This document shows, piece by piece, positions 42,501-53,500 of a DNA stretch of 64,000 nucleotides. This stretch comes from Asterias rubens. Its lineage: Eukaryota; Echinodermata; Asteroidea; Forcipulatida; Asteriidae. The notes under the pieces are model-generated. The model saw only the letters and a program-made list of their open reading frames with translations. It did no database searches and was not told the DNA's origin. Positions within the stretch are counted from its first letter, which is position 1. Each line of letters opens with the position of its first letter. Both the position numbers and the translations under genes were made by a program. The DNA lies in the NCBI RefSeq assembly GCF_902459465.1, contig NC_047068.1:248001-312000 (forward strand), given 5' to 3'.

Positions 42501-45500
42501 AAACAAGCAAACAAAAATGTGCGAAAACTCAACCACTTATTTTATAACTAGGCAAATGTTGTGCGGAGTGTCCAACAGCGGATAGCCGCCAATTACAGGA
42601 ATCATTAAAAACTATGTATAAATATAAATATAAATATATATTTTTTTGCACAGGTCCCTCATACCTATTTTTAAAATCATCATACCTTTGATCTTGCTAT
42701 TCTTATTAATTGACCATTGTTAGTTGCATCATGATGCAACTTGCTCTCTTATCCTACCCTTTCATGTATCCCTGCATTGTTGTCGAACAATACATTTACC
42801 ACCTTTATAGTCCAGTAACCCTTCCTTTCATTCTAAACATCCTTTGTCCTCGCCACTTCACTCCTATTGGTTCATAGCCACCAATATTGTTTCTGAAATA
42901 GGAACTTTGATTGGCTGTTATTTTCCCGCTTCTTTCTGGATCCTTTCCTTAATCCCTTTCCCCCTCTCTTTTTCTATAAATGGATATGTATTTGTTTGTA
43001 CTTGTTTTATGCCTCTGAAGAAGGTCCGGATTGGATCGAAAGCTAAGGCCATCTACCCTATTCATTATATTATTAAATATAAATATAACAATATATAACA
43101 TTGAATGGTTGTAGCTGTTGCTGTCATAAGTCTCAACCGCTCACCAACAAATGCCCTGAACAGAAAAGTCCTACATGACTTGATCACAATCCTGGACGAC
43201 TTGGAGCAAGACTACAGCTACAAGGGAGCCATTCTTACATCGGTAAGTTGCGATGAGTAATTTAAAGGGAAGGTACACGTTTGGTAGTTACTCAAAACAA
43301 ATATTAACTTAAAAATTGACTTGGTAACGTGCATTGGAGAGCTGTTGATAGTATAAAACATTGTGGGAAATGACTCCCTCTGAAGTAACTTAGTTTTTGA
43401 GGAAGAGGTAATTTCTCACTAAAATAATAAAAGACTGACTAGCTAGAAGTCTTTTATTCTTATCTGAAAGCACACAAATTCGTCCAACAAGGGTGTTTTT
43501 CTTTCATCATTTCCTCGCAACTTCGATGACCAATAGGAGACTTTCCAACGCTAGGTGGCAGCAGACATACCGGGTAAATTTCCATTGTTTACGTAGTTCT
43601 GAACATGCGCATAACTCTGAGAACAATGGATTTACCCGGTAAGTCTGCTGCCCTCTATCGTCCCAGAAAGTCTCTCATTGAGCCCAAATTAAGGTTTAAC
43701 GTGTGACACATTGTGCGAGAGTAATGGGTTTTATAAATGAGATGCAGAACAACTTAACGTTTCAATCCATAAGCTCGATTGTCTTCAGGGAAGCTTGTAT
43801 ATGACAGTTAAAAAGTGTCGCCCTGTGATTGAATGTGTTGCTGTTACGTTTTAACTTGTTCTTTTCTCTCTATAATGAGTGTGCGACTGTATACAAGATG
43901 GCAGAAACGCCCAGGAAATGTCCTGTTAATTTCACCATAATTTAAGTTTTCATGTGGTCACTTTTGCCATTAATATCAGCTTCTTCTCTTCCCCCCCCCC
44001 CCCCACCCCGAACCTCCTCCTGTAATTACTCAGTCGGTTCAGGGTGTGTTCTGTTACGGCCTAGATGTGGCCGAAATGTACCAGAAAAGTTTTGATAAAT
44101 TCAGAGATTTTTGGAAGGCTCTACAAGACGCCTGGGTCCGGCTCTACACCTCCAGACTAGTCACCATAGCTGCAATTAATGTAAGTACCCCCCCCCCCCC
44201 AATCCCAAAGCACATTTCTGTATTTAAAAGCAGTGGACACTATTGGCAATTACTCAAAATATTTGTTAGCATAAAAACTTACTTGGTAACAAGCAATGGA
44301 GAGCTGTTGATAGTATAAAACATTGTGAGAAACGGCTCCCTCTGAAGTGCTTTAGTTTTCGAGACAGAAGTATGGTTCCACGAATTTGATTTCGAGACCT
44401 CAAGTTTAGAGTTTGAGGTCTCAAAATCAAGCATCTGAAAGCACACAACTTCGTGTGGCAAGGGTGTTTTTTCTTTCATTATTATCTCGCAACTTCGACG
44501 ACCAATTGAGCTCAAATTTTCTCAGGTTTGTTATTTAATGGTCATGTTGAGATACACCAAGTGAGAAGACTGGTCTTTGACAATTACCAATAATGTGCAG
44601 TGTCTTTATGTTAAGATCATACTTTTATGGATCATTTTATCTCTCACAATGCACATTTGACCCCTAATACTTGGTCTATACCTGCAGGGGACTGCCGTGG
44701 CCGGTGGGTGTCTTCTGGCACTTAGTTGTGACTACAGAATCATGGTGAAGGGCCCGTATTCAATAGGATTGCCAGACACAGTCATTGTAAGTTACAGGAA
44801 AAACCTCAGGAAAATCCATGACATCTCCATCTTTCAGCATCAACTTAAGACACACCTGTTCACACTTGCTTTCCCCAACACTTGAGAATTTTCCCTCTTT
44901 CCATCTTGACCGGCGCCTTTGAATGGTTTTTCACCAGATATAGCGCGCCTTTATAAATGCTGTGTTATTTATTTATTTATTTATTTACAGAGTCCAGGAT
45001 AAAGGTCCCAAATCATTGCGAACAAAATTACAGTCTAGTGTTTACCTGTATTGAGGAAGCTGAACTTTTACTCACATATTCCTTGTGTTTGCCCCACATA
45101 ATGTATTTTGCAGCAAACACCCCTATATGAGCGAATTGGGTAAACCATTTCGTTCGCAAATAACCGTATACCTATAGTTTTAATAGCTGGTTATAAATAG
45201 GTTGTTAATGAACGGTTGTCGAGTAAAAGCACTTTAATGTTTTAATTTGTAACAAATTAAAAACGTGCGGTTCGTGTAATTTCGAACGATGGGCATGTGA
45301 CCATTCAGCTCCATTATTTGCCAAATTCAATATATTTACAATGTACAACACCACCTTAATTTGGGAAACCTATATACTTCTTCCCTATTTACCTAAACGT
45401 CCAAAATGCATGCGTTAATGGACATTTATTCGTTCAATTTTTACAGAACGTCAATGTCTAAAATTAGTGTTGTTCATCGAGGCATCTCATACTGGAATAG

Positions 45501-47768
45501 TTTAAATGATTCTCTTAAAATAACCATTCTCTTTATCTGTCTTTGTAAAAAACTTAAGAGCTCAGTTCCTTGACTCATAATTATAAACTAAGGTGTAATT
45601 TGCAAGGGTTTTTTTCTCACACTTTTCTTGTCTGCTTCATTTCTCCTACGTAAAAGATGCTATGTCAGATTTGTTGAGACCTCAAGTTCTAAATCTGAGG
45701 TCTCGAAATCAAATTTGTGGAAAATTACTTCTTTCTCGAAAACTATGGCACTTCAGAGGGAGCCGTTTTTCACAATGTTTTATACCATCAACCTCTCCCC
45801 ATTACTTGTCGCCAAGAAAGGTGTTATGCTAATAATTATTTTGAGTAATTACCAATAGTGTCCAATAGAAACATCCCTGTCACACGAAGTCTAATTCTGA
45901 GGTCTCAAAATCAAATTCTCGAAAACTACGTTACTTCAGAGGGAGCCGTTTCTCACAATGTGTTATACTATCAACAGCTCCCCATTGCTCATTACCGATG
46001 AATATTTTATGCTAATCATTATTTTGAGTAATTACCAATAGTGTCCACTGCCTTTAAAGTGCATCTCATACATGTTTTTAGACAATACAATTATTTGTTT
46101 CTTCTGTATTATTTCTTTACGCAGGGCCTGACTAACTCATCTTGGGTCTTTGAAATGTTCGCCAGAGTGCTTGGCAATAGACAAGCAGAGTTGAGTCTGC
46201 AGCTCGGTAAGGCCTATATTCTTAATTGGTGTACCGCAATGCATAAAATAACAAACCTGTAAATATTTGAGCTCAATTGGTCGTCGAAGTTACGAGATAA
46301 TAATGGAAGAAGAAAAAACCTTTATCGCACGAACTTGTGTGCTTTCAGATGCTCGATTTTTAACGACTTGTCAACAAGACTATGCACCTGGTTGTTCGAT
46401 GGTTCAATGGTCCGCTTCGGTGGTTTGGCTTACTTCGGGCTGTAGAGGCCACTTTGAAATGGACTAGAACATATAAAAAACATACTCTCTGGCGGCACAG
46501 CACATAAAGGTTTTACATATTCTGCATTAACATAGTTGTTCGCAATGAGGACCCCATTAGAACAAGTCAAAGTTATTGGCTTTTGAGGTTATCATTGGAC
46601 AATTTTGTGCAGTATCTCTATCTTGTGTTCTGGTTGGTTTATCTTATTTGATTGTCTTTTATCCTGTTTTTGTGTATGTATTTTTGGCATGTTCTTGATA
46701 TATATTTTTCCCCGAATAAATTCAACAAATCAACCAATCAATCATTAGAATAGATACAAAAATAAACTACCACAAAACCATTTATGTGTTATTAGTTGTT
46801 GGTGGTTTGTTTCGTGAAGTAGGCCTACCTTAAATGAAATGTTATCAACCTGGGAAATACAAGACGCGTGGTCAAAATATTGAGAGTTTAATTGTCCCTG
46901 TATTTTCTAAACAGGATTGGAATACACGATAAAGGAGGCTGTGGAAGTCGGGATAGTAGACAGAGAAGCACATCCTAAGAAACTGATGGACACGTGTAAG
47001 GAGGAGATGACAAGATGGCTGAAAATACCAGGTCAGCTGAGAGTTTTCCTTCTTTTATGTTATATTATTTGAACAATATTTTGATTACTACGATACTCTG
47101 GTCGATAATATTGTATGCCCTGGATATGTTTTTTTTTTTTTTTTTGTGTTTTTTTTTGTGTTTTTTTTTTGGGGGGGGGGGTAATTGGCCATTGGAAATT
47201 GCGGTTTTGGCCCGGGCTCTAACACCCTTGGCTCCGTCTGCCTGTTGAAACCCCGTCACAAATATCGGGTTTTCTGTAATTGAAGGAGGTTCAAGCCCAT
47301 GCTCGAACCGTAGTTTCGAAAAGGGGATTGGTTGACCATTTCAGCTTCTACTGCTTGCTGAAAAAAACCCAGATGCACGCTCGTTTCCAAAACTGCAACA
47401 CTGCTTGGGAACGTTCTGTCATATCTAGATTGTGGCTTAACTACCAGGGGGTCGAAGGGTGGAGCAGCGAAAGCCCCCAAATAATATTGTCTTTGCCCCT
47501 CCCCCCCCCCCTCCAATGAAAATAATATTAACGCCACTGTATATAGTGATTCATGTTTTGCTAAGATCGTTCTCTGTTTATTTCTCTGCTTTGACCCTTA
47601 GACTTCTCTCGGGTCCGAACTAAGAGGATGATCCGAGAACCCGTTGCCCTACAACTGACGGGCAACCCCGAAGGCGACACCCAAAATATGTACAGCTATA
47701 TCAGCCAAGAGGTTGTCCAAGAAACGCTGGGTAAAGTACTCAAGAAAATAAGCAACCCATCAAAATAA
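39572..47768 (+). CDS. ECI1-like gene C: divergent enoyl-CoA isomerase paralogue
   Basis: Eight exons: 39572-39584 (tentative), 41803-41868, 43115-43242, 44034-44180, 44688-44786, 46125-46206, 46915-47031 and 47602-47768. Total 819 nt, 272 residues, stop TAA. Exon lengths 3-7 and all phases equal those of A and B. Exon 2 is short (66 nt, LTVDMNPAQKLVSVERDKDM), so there is no mitochondrial presequence. The fold is readable: VAVISLNRSPTNALN, YKGAILTS, VAGGCLLALSCDYR. The active site is changed: FSAGLD is FCYGLD, putting a Tyr in the oxyanion-hole loop, and GLNE is GLPD, an Asp for the catalytic Glu. The frame is open with no lesions, so the protein is probably made. It may have altered activity or none. 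The C-terminus NPSK is not a standard peroxisomal signal. An alternative exon 1 is ATG at 39019 (MAVCAM, donor GTAACT at 39038). Confidence 0.82.
40776..40975. mobile_element. Degenerate foldback element, GGGCCCATTTC ends
   Basis: ACTGGGCCCATTTCCGTAAA and TTACGCAGAAAA..TGCTTAGCAAAT at the left are mirrored loosely by TGCTTAGCAAGTTTTTGTGC TACCGTATGAGCCCTGG at the right. Confidence 0.5.
41311..41692 (+). mobile_element. Family-1 MITE in intron 1 of gene C
   Basis: TTAAAGGCAGTGGACACTTA to AGTGTCCAGTGCCTTTAA. It ends 110 bp before exon 2. Confidence 0.85.
41803..41868 (+). CDS. Gene C exon 2
   Basis: Acceptor GAATTCAG, donor AAAA|GTGAGT, 66 nt, phase 1 to 1. It replaces the 141-144 nt exon of A and B and lacks the Arg-rich presequence. 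Confidence 0.75.
41951..42189. mobile_element. Foldback element, TGCGTTCGATAAGCTTCCCT ends
   Basis: The left end TGCGTTCGATAAGCTTCCCT GTGTCGACCC is mirrored by GGGTCGACCCAGGGAAGCTA ATCGAACGCA. Internal AGCTAATCGAACG and TGACGTCA motifs also pair. A partial copy is at 34366-34450. Confidence 0.8.
42285..42510 (+). mobile_element. Second SINE-like family, copy 2
   Basis: B box GGTTCGAATCCCC at about 42299. Later landmarks are TTGTTGCCAGTTTGGCATTTG and TTTGCTGAATTCCCTTGACA GGAAGATCAT, parallel to 12180-12390. Confidence 0.5.
43115..43242 (+). CDS. Gene C exon 3
   Basis: Acceptor GTTGTAG, donor TCG|GTAAGT, 128 nt. Encodes VAVISLNRSPTNALNRKV.. to YSYKGAILTS. Confidence 0.88.
43262..43691 (+). 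mobile_element. Family-2 MITE interrupted by a palindromic MITE (intron 3 of gene C)
   Basis: The family-2 left end TTAAAGGGAAGGTACACGTT starts the element, and the right end is lost near 43691. At 43534-43678 a copy of the GCTAGGTGGCAGCAGAC palindromic family has inserted between GATGACCAAT and TGAGCCCAAATT, which are adjacent in intact relatives. Confidence 0.8.
44034..44180 (+). CDS. Gene C exon 4 (altered oxyanion-hole loop)
   Basis: Acceptor TACTCAG, donor AAT|GTAAGT, 147 nt. Encodes SVQGVFCYGLDVAEMYQK.. to TIAAIN. CY replaces the SA of FSAGLD. Confidence 0.88.
44223..44608 (+). mobile_element. Family-1 MITE in intron 4 of gene C
   Basis: TTTAAAAGCAGTGGACAC to AATGTGCAGTGTCTTTA. Confidence 0.85.
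44688..44786 (+). CDS. Gene C exon 5 (Glu to Asp)
   Basis: Acceptor CCTGCAG, donor ATT|GTAAGT, 99 nt. Encodes GTAVAGGCLLALSCDYRI.. to SIGLPDTVI. The catalytic position has Asp, preceded by Pro instead of Asn. Confidence 0.88.
44790..44995 (+). mobile_element. LINE 3'-end remnant right after exon 5 of gene C
   Basis: NLRKIHDISIFQHQLKTHLF then a stop, the usual terminal residues of a reverse transcriptase ORF. GCGCCTTTGAATGG, GCGCGCCTTTATAAATGCTG and an (ATTT)n tail (about 44965-44987) follow. The remnant begins within a few bases of the exon 5 donor. Confidence 0.65.
45600..46058 (-). mobile_element. Two overlapping family-1 MITE right halves
   Basis: The first (about 45600-45866) keeps the hairpin and ends AATAGTGTCCAATAG. 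The second (45868-46058) repeats from TCACACGAAG through to GTGTCCACTGCCTTTAA. Both are in the same orientation and both lack the other end. Confidence 0.75.
46125..46206 (+). CDS. Gene C exon 6
   Basis: Acceptor TACGCAG, donor CTCG|GTAAGG, 82 nt. Encodes GLTNSSWVFEMFARVLGNRQ.. to LSLQL. Confidence 0.88.
46228..46365 (-). mobile_element. Family-1 MITE internal fragment
   Basis: GCATAAAATAACAAACCTGT to TTGTGTGCTTTCAGATGCTC, about 20 bp after exon 6 of gene C. Confidence 0.7.
46915..47031 (+). CDS. Gene C exon 7
   Basis: Acceptor TAAACAG, donor CCAG|GTCAGC (weak), 117 nt. Encodes LEYTIKEAVEVGIVDREA.. to RWLKIP. Confidence 0.88.
47602..47768 (+). CDS. Gene C exon 8 (terminal)
   Basis: Acceptor CCCTTAG. 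167 nt coding DFSRVRTKRMIREPVALQL.. to LKKISNPSK then TAA. Same length as exon 8 of gene B. Confidence 0.88.
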
Positions 47769-48019
47769 GAATAATTAATCCACAAAGCAATGCATTCATT
47801 TTTTTAGGTGGTATAGTTTTAAGGGCGAGAGGGCAATCATGGGTTTGTTTAGGGGTGAATATGAACCGGACTCTATGCAATCAGTAACTGGTTACTTATT
47901 CATGTGCAAAAAAATGAACCGGTAGCTGACTTTTTCAAGTTGAAATAAGTGTATGACAATCTGGATAAGGAGTAGAGAACAATGTGTACTGTCATTACGG
48001 TAACAGAATGACAATCATT

Positions 48020-48185
48020 GGTTCACCCTGATCATGAGACCCCTTTCATGACGTCAACATCCCAAACAGCGCCCCCACTGAGGTCAATGAAGTTTTGGCC
48101 GAGCATTGTGGTGTGTAGGCTGTACATGAGGTGTCCATTGTTTTACCTCGGCGATGGCGGTCTATGCAAGGGGTCATTATTTTTG
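48020..48185. mobile_element. Degenerate relative of the GGGGTCA foldback family
   Basis: GACCCCTTTCATGACGTCAAC at the left and GCGATGGCGGTCTATGCAAG GGGTCATTATT at the right are comparable to 23276-23475. The arms are poorly preserved. Confidence 0.45.
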
Positions 48186-48193
48186 TTGCAAAA

Positions 48194-48338
48194 TGGGACA
48201 CCTTTTGGACGTTAGGTGGCAGCAGACTAACCGGGTGAAACCATTGTTCTCAGTAATGTGCGCATGCTCAGAACTACGTAAACATGGAAATTTACTTGAT
48301 AAGTCTGCTGCCACCTAGCGTCTCGTTTTGGAAGGGTC
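48194..48338. mobile_element. Palindromic MITE, GTTAGGTGGCAGCAGAC family, copy 3
   Basis: GGGACACCTTTTGGACGTTA GGTGGCAGCAGAC at the left. GTCTGCTGCCACCTAGCGTC TCGTTTTGGAAGGGTC at the right. Confidence 0.75.
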
Positions 48339-49836
48339 TAATGTTTTTTTCCTGGCAAAGCTTTAAAAGGAAGGCTAGACCTACATCTAGTCTTGAAACA
48401 AAGTTATTGTTGTCTGAAACGTCGAGCAGAAACCGACTCTTCCCAGAGCCACTACCACTTACAACAGAAGTGTCACCACAAACATTACTTATACTAATAA
48501 TAATAAAATAATAATAATAATACAAGTCTTAGAAACCGCTTATTTCGAAGTGTTTTACTTCTTTTCAGTGTACAAAGTGAGGTTTAATATATATGCATGT
48601 GTATATATAGACAAAAAAAACTTCTAGGAAACTACATTAAGACAAGTTCAGTCTTTTCAAAAAAGACGTACTTCTTCTGGGCTAACGTGAAAAAAAGTCG
48701 AAGCTAAACAACGGCTTTAAATTATCCTTTGGTCCATAAAAAATAAATTCAATGTATTTTCAAACATCTTTGAGAAACCTTTTGCCTATTGAAATGTTTT
48801 CTATGAAAACAGATAAACACTAATAACATTACAGTTAAGAACAACGGGTTTACGTAAATTATTAACTGTTATTATTCTAATGAATCAAGTTATTATATCA
48901 ACAGGCATGCAATGTCAAGTTTAATTTACGATAAAGTTCCATTAAATATTCTGAGTTTGGCCACAAAAAACTTGGAAAGCACAACCTTTTCAGTGAGTGT
49001 GTTTACGTTGAATTAATTATAAGTCATAAAACTTTAGTCACTGGTTTTTGCATAATCCCATTTAGTCCACTTTTTGAAAAAGCAATTAATATACATGGCG
49101 TTAACAGGTGTGAGTTGTCAGACGAAAAGGATGTGTCTTTTTAATGCTTCTTACTTTAACGGTGCATTCCCGTATTGAGAAAAATGACATGTGGTCTACA
49201 CCGTGCATGAAAGGAAACAAGTCATTATGCAAATTTATGCTAAGTTAATTACATGCTAATTGGTTGGCCTGCCCGCTTGTGAAGCGTGACGAAATTGCAC
49301 TGTTTGCCTAGCCCATTTCGCACTAACCGGGTCTATCTGAATATTATAGCAGTCCATATGAGTACACGCAGCGTTTTTTAACCTTACAATAATTTTGTGT
49401 GCATTTTTTTACTCCCAAAAATGGCAAGCATGGCGGACAGTAGCAATTGGCGTTGGTTATGGGTCTAGTATAATTATTGACATGTTCTATTTGCAAACTG
49501 ACTATGAATCAAATGTTGAGACAATTAACAACACTGACAATCACAGTAAAATGATGGAGGACTGAACAAATCTACCAAAATATGGTTGTTATTTTATGGG
49601 TATGTTGTCATGAGGGTAATCAAGACTATAATACCGTTTTCAATAAAGCCAATTTCTTTGGAAATAAATTGTGTGTAAAAGTAAACTATCTACAATAATT
49701 ACTACTCGATGACATAAATTTAAATATTGAAAGATTTTTTTTTTTTTACTCCTTTGGCGCTTGCTTTGCTTTGTGCTTTCAATATTGGTATGGAGTCTAC
49801 TGCTGAACTATACAATAACTCTTCTTTAGGGAGTAT
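48339..49836. other. Unassigned DNA between gene C and the BRI3-like gene
   Basis: AT-rich. No gene recognised. (AAT)n at about 48497-48520, T-run at 49736-49747. The BRI3-like 3' UTR would extend leftwards into this region, but no convincing minus-strand AATAAA was picked out. Confidence 0.4.
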
Positions 49837-50200
49837 CAAGTGCAGCCGATTTCGCGAAACGCTAGGATTAATTCTAACTCGAGTTAGGACGAGTAACTCG
49901 TCTTAACTTAGGATGCGTTCAATGCGTCCTAACGTCTTCGGATACGGAACTGAACTCGTCATAAGTCCTAACTTAGTCCCAAGTTAGGAAGAGTTTGGTG
50001 AAATCGACGGCTGCGTCTTCGAACATTTACAAAACTAACTCGTCCTATAAGATTTAGTTAGGAAAAGTTTGGTGAAGTCTGACGGCTGACGTCTCCGGAC
50101 ATTTATACGTAACTAACTCGTCCAATAAGATGAATCCTAAGTTAGGAAGAGTTGGATGAAATCGACGGCCGCAGTCACCCAAACGTTTCCCGATCCCAAC
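49837..50200. mobile_element. Foldback/array of TAACTTAGGAC-type elements
   Basis: Repeated CTAACTTAGGA and its inverse, with ends like TTTGGTGAAATCGACGGCTG occurring three times (near 50000, 50070 and 50155). Same family as the palindrome at 24622-24786. It abuts the BRI3-like stop codon. Confidence 0.7.
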
Positions 50201-50221
50201 CAGAACACGAAGATTCCTTAT

Positions 50222-50517
50222 TTAGAATGTGGCATTACAATTGGTGCATCTCCGCTCCTTCATCATAAGACAACAGATAATCCCGATCGGGAATAAACAA
50301 ATGGCGAGAATGATTCCGCACGCCGTGTAGCTGTCTGTTATCACACCGGCGTGACACGTCGGGCAGTTACCCACCACGACCACTTGGGTAGCCGGCTGCT
50401 GCTGGTGCACCACAACATGTGGTGCCCCTTGTTGCTGGGGTGGTGGGTATCCATGCTGTTGCTGTGGTGGGTAACCCGGCTGCTGTGGTGGGTACCCCTG
50501 TGTGTTTGGTGGACCAG
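50222..50517 (-). CDS. BRI3: BRI3-like exon 2
   Basis: On the minus strand the acceptor is CATTGCAG followed by CTGGTCCACC. Phase 2 completion of the codon split at exon 1. Encodes GPPNTQGYPPQQPGYPPQ.. to the C-terminus, stop TAA at 50222-50224. Confidence 0.9.
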
Positions 50518-53500
50518 CTGCAATGAAGATCAATAAACATAGAAAAATGAGCATTTAAGATTCGGGGTAAAATTACCGTGTCAGATATGGCGACGCGAGA
50601 GGCCTTGTTGTCACACGATGCAACTTTTACAGACTTGGTGGCAACCAACTCAAAGCATTCATTGAATGTTAAATTTTCATTGGGATAAAGAATATTCATT
50701 TTGTGTACATTTTGTGTATGTGTCAAAATGAATATAGAATTCATTTACATTTGAATCTTCACATTCTTGGGGAAAGTAGGACTGTAATATTATTATTCAT
50801 GTGCTCGCAAATGTCAACAAAATGGCGTCACTGTTTAGGCGGAATGAAAGAATACCCATAAAGGACATTGTATAGTGTGTGTGTGTTCTGGGTGCACGGC
50901 AAAGTGAAGAGTCGGAGGCACTCGTCGGAGAGGTGGTTCGTGGGGGCCAGCGGCGCTCCGTCTCCCACGAGCGTTACACTCGTCGGAGAGGTGGCTCGTG
51001 GGGGATTGGATGGAAATGTGTAAAGCAATACATGTATGATGAATGAATGAATGAACGAACCTCTCACCCTTAGTGTATTTTAATCATGGTTTACTCCTGG
51101 TGGCTTTGTTTAGCTTAAATATTATACCCTTTTGTGGTTTTAAGACTGCCTTTTTCTATATTTGGAGTTGTTTTTAAAATATTGTATTTGAGTGGAAAGC
51201 GCTTTGAGGCCCGGCATAAGGCGCTATATGAATACTCTTTTGTTATTATTTATTATTAATGAATACATCGAAAGTTGTGTAGGCCCTGCCATGGTATTGT
51301 GTAATGTACGTCAAAGAATGGAGTATTATGTACAAGGGGAAACAACCATTTTATTCCAAGCTCCATTGAAGGAGTTGTAATGACAATAGCCCCAACATTG
51401 ATGACGAATTAAATCTATTTTTTCTGCATCTGGCCATCCACTATAATGCCAATTTAAAAAACAATCCCAATATACGATACAAATATGTTTTATATACCGC
51501 CAATTCATCAATACCACAGCGGTTTAACTGATGAAACAGAGAAACAAATAAACGATGAGACAAAATGCAAGTTTAAATCAAACAGCCAAACAATCATTGT
51601 GGGAACCGGTGTGATTTCAGATGCTTCTTGAAAATATATAGTGAATCGGCAGAGCGCATGAGATGGGGGGGGGGGGGGGCTTGTTTTTAGAAGTAACAAA
51701 CGTATTTGGTTGCGAGGAAGGCTTATAACACGGCGGTTATGGCAGCTCGTTTGTTCCGGCAGATAATGGCAGCTAATGGCAGTTAATTGAATCGACCTTT
51801 GCGTACAAATCTTCGCTGCAATGATTATTAATTATTCAGTAAATTATACGATGCGTCAGAGGACCCCTGGGGGTGATGCCATTAATGTCATTCAAGTCAT
51901 TTAGCTCAGCTTTTTAGCTTACATAGATACATTACACCAGCAAGGCCAGTGTCGTGGGCTCGAATCCCGAGTAATGCCTGTGATATTTTTTTTTTCAAGG
52001 GAATCGGGAAAGTACTGAGTATACAGTGACGGTGTGCGGGTAAAAAAAATGCGATTTCAATATCACATTTATTTCCACATTCACATGTCGGGCATCATCC
52101 TAAAAACCATGGGGCTTGTGGTGGATGTGCCCGTTATTACAATTACAAAACAAAACACAGCACTAAACAGACAAACAAATAAATACTAACTGTTACGGTA
52201 GATAACTACATAAAGTTTCACCATGGTTAAACAGCTACCTGAGCGGAAGGTTTTTAACGGAAATGGTATTTAGACTTGTTTATAATGCACTTGTTGACCA
52301 TTTTAATGTAATTTTGATATGTTTACACTTCTGAGTTTTTCGTAATGTTATCGATTAAAAAATCAGGCCCCCAACCTAAAGGTTTTGAAAAACTAAAAAC
52401 ACTTCTGCCAATGAGAGCGCGCGCCAAAGGACAATGCCGATGACGTCATTTGTGGGAGTTTGCTTTGTTATACCTCCACGCTGCAACAAAGCGGCTTTAC
52501 AAATTGGAGCTCCCAACTATGACGTTTTAAGAGTGATTACGTAACGGGGCTTTTCGCAAATCTCTCAGAAAAGCACTGGATAAGGGTATTCAAAATGATT
52601 GTTTTTTTACACATATGATTATTTATAATCATATGATTTGATTTCCTTATTCATTGAAAACATTTTAAATGGAATTCAGCAAAGTTCACGACTTGACATT
52701 TTCGTTCAAGCAGGTCTTTAAACACGACATATAACGCTGGAGCAGAACATGTATGAGAAGTAAACAAAGGGACTACAAATTAACCAAACAATACGAAATA
52801 GAAAACATAAATGAGTGAGTAAGTAAGTTACGGCTAAGCCCAACTACCAGTATACATGTAAAAACGCAAATCAATCAATTAAGTTGGGAATCCAGTAAAA
52901 CAAATTTAGTCAGTATTTAAATGAGCTAATTGAGGGCGATAAGTAATGATGGTGGAAGATAATTCCAGTTTGTTGGTCCAGTGGAAGAAATTGTGCATTG
53001 GGAGAGAGTTGACCATTGCTGTCCGTGGCTCCACTCGTATAGTTATGAGTGCAGTTAATTGCGTGTTTTATCTGGACTGTTTTCAGCTCAATCCCACTTT
53101 CTGCCTTACAGTATATGAAATGGGTTTTCCCATTATTTTTTCACGATTCTAATGACCGATTGAGCCTAAATTTTCACAGGTTTGTTACTAGCTGTTCCGA
53201 CCTACCGTCGGAACAGGTATTGTTTTCGTCGAGATTTTTATTATTTTTATTAGCTGTTCCGACCTACCGTCGGAACAGGTGTTGTTTTCGTCGAGATTTT
53301 TATTATTTTTATTATTATTATTCTTTGTTTCCGCCTAAAACCCCCATAGCGTTTGTACAGCGTTTTTGTTCAGGCCCCGTCTCCTAAAGTATGAGGATAA
53401 AAGAGTTAAATCATATATCAAATTGAAGCTTAGAACATAAGCTTTACTCTAACAAAAAAGTGTTAAAATTCTTAATTAATTAACCACGTGGTCTTCATTT

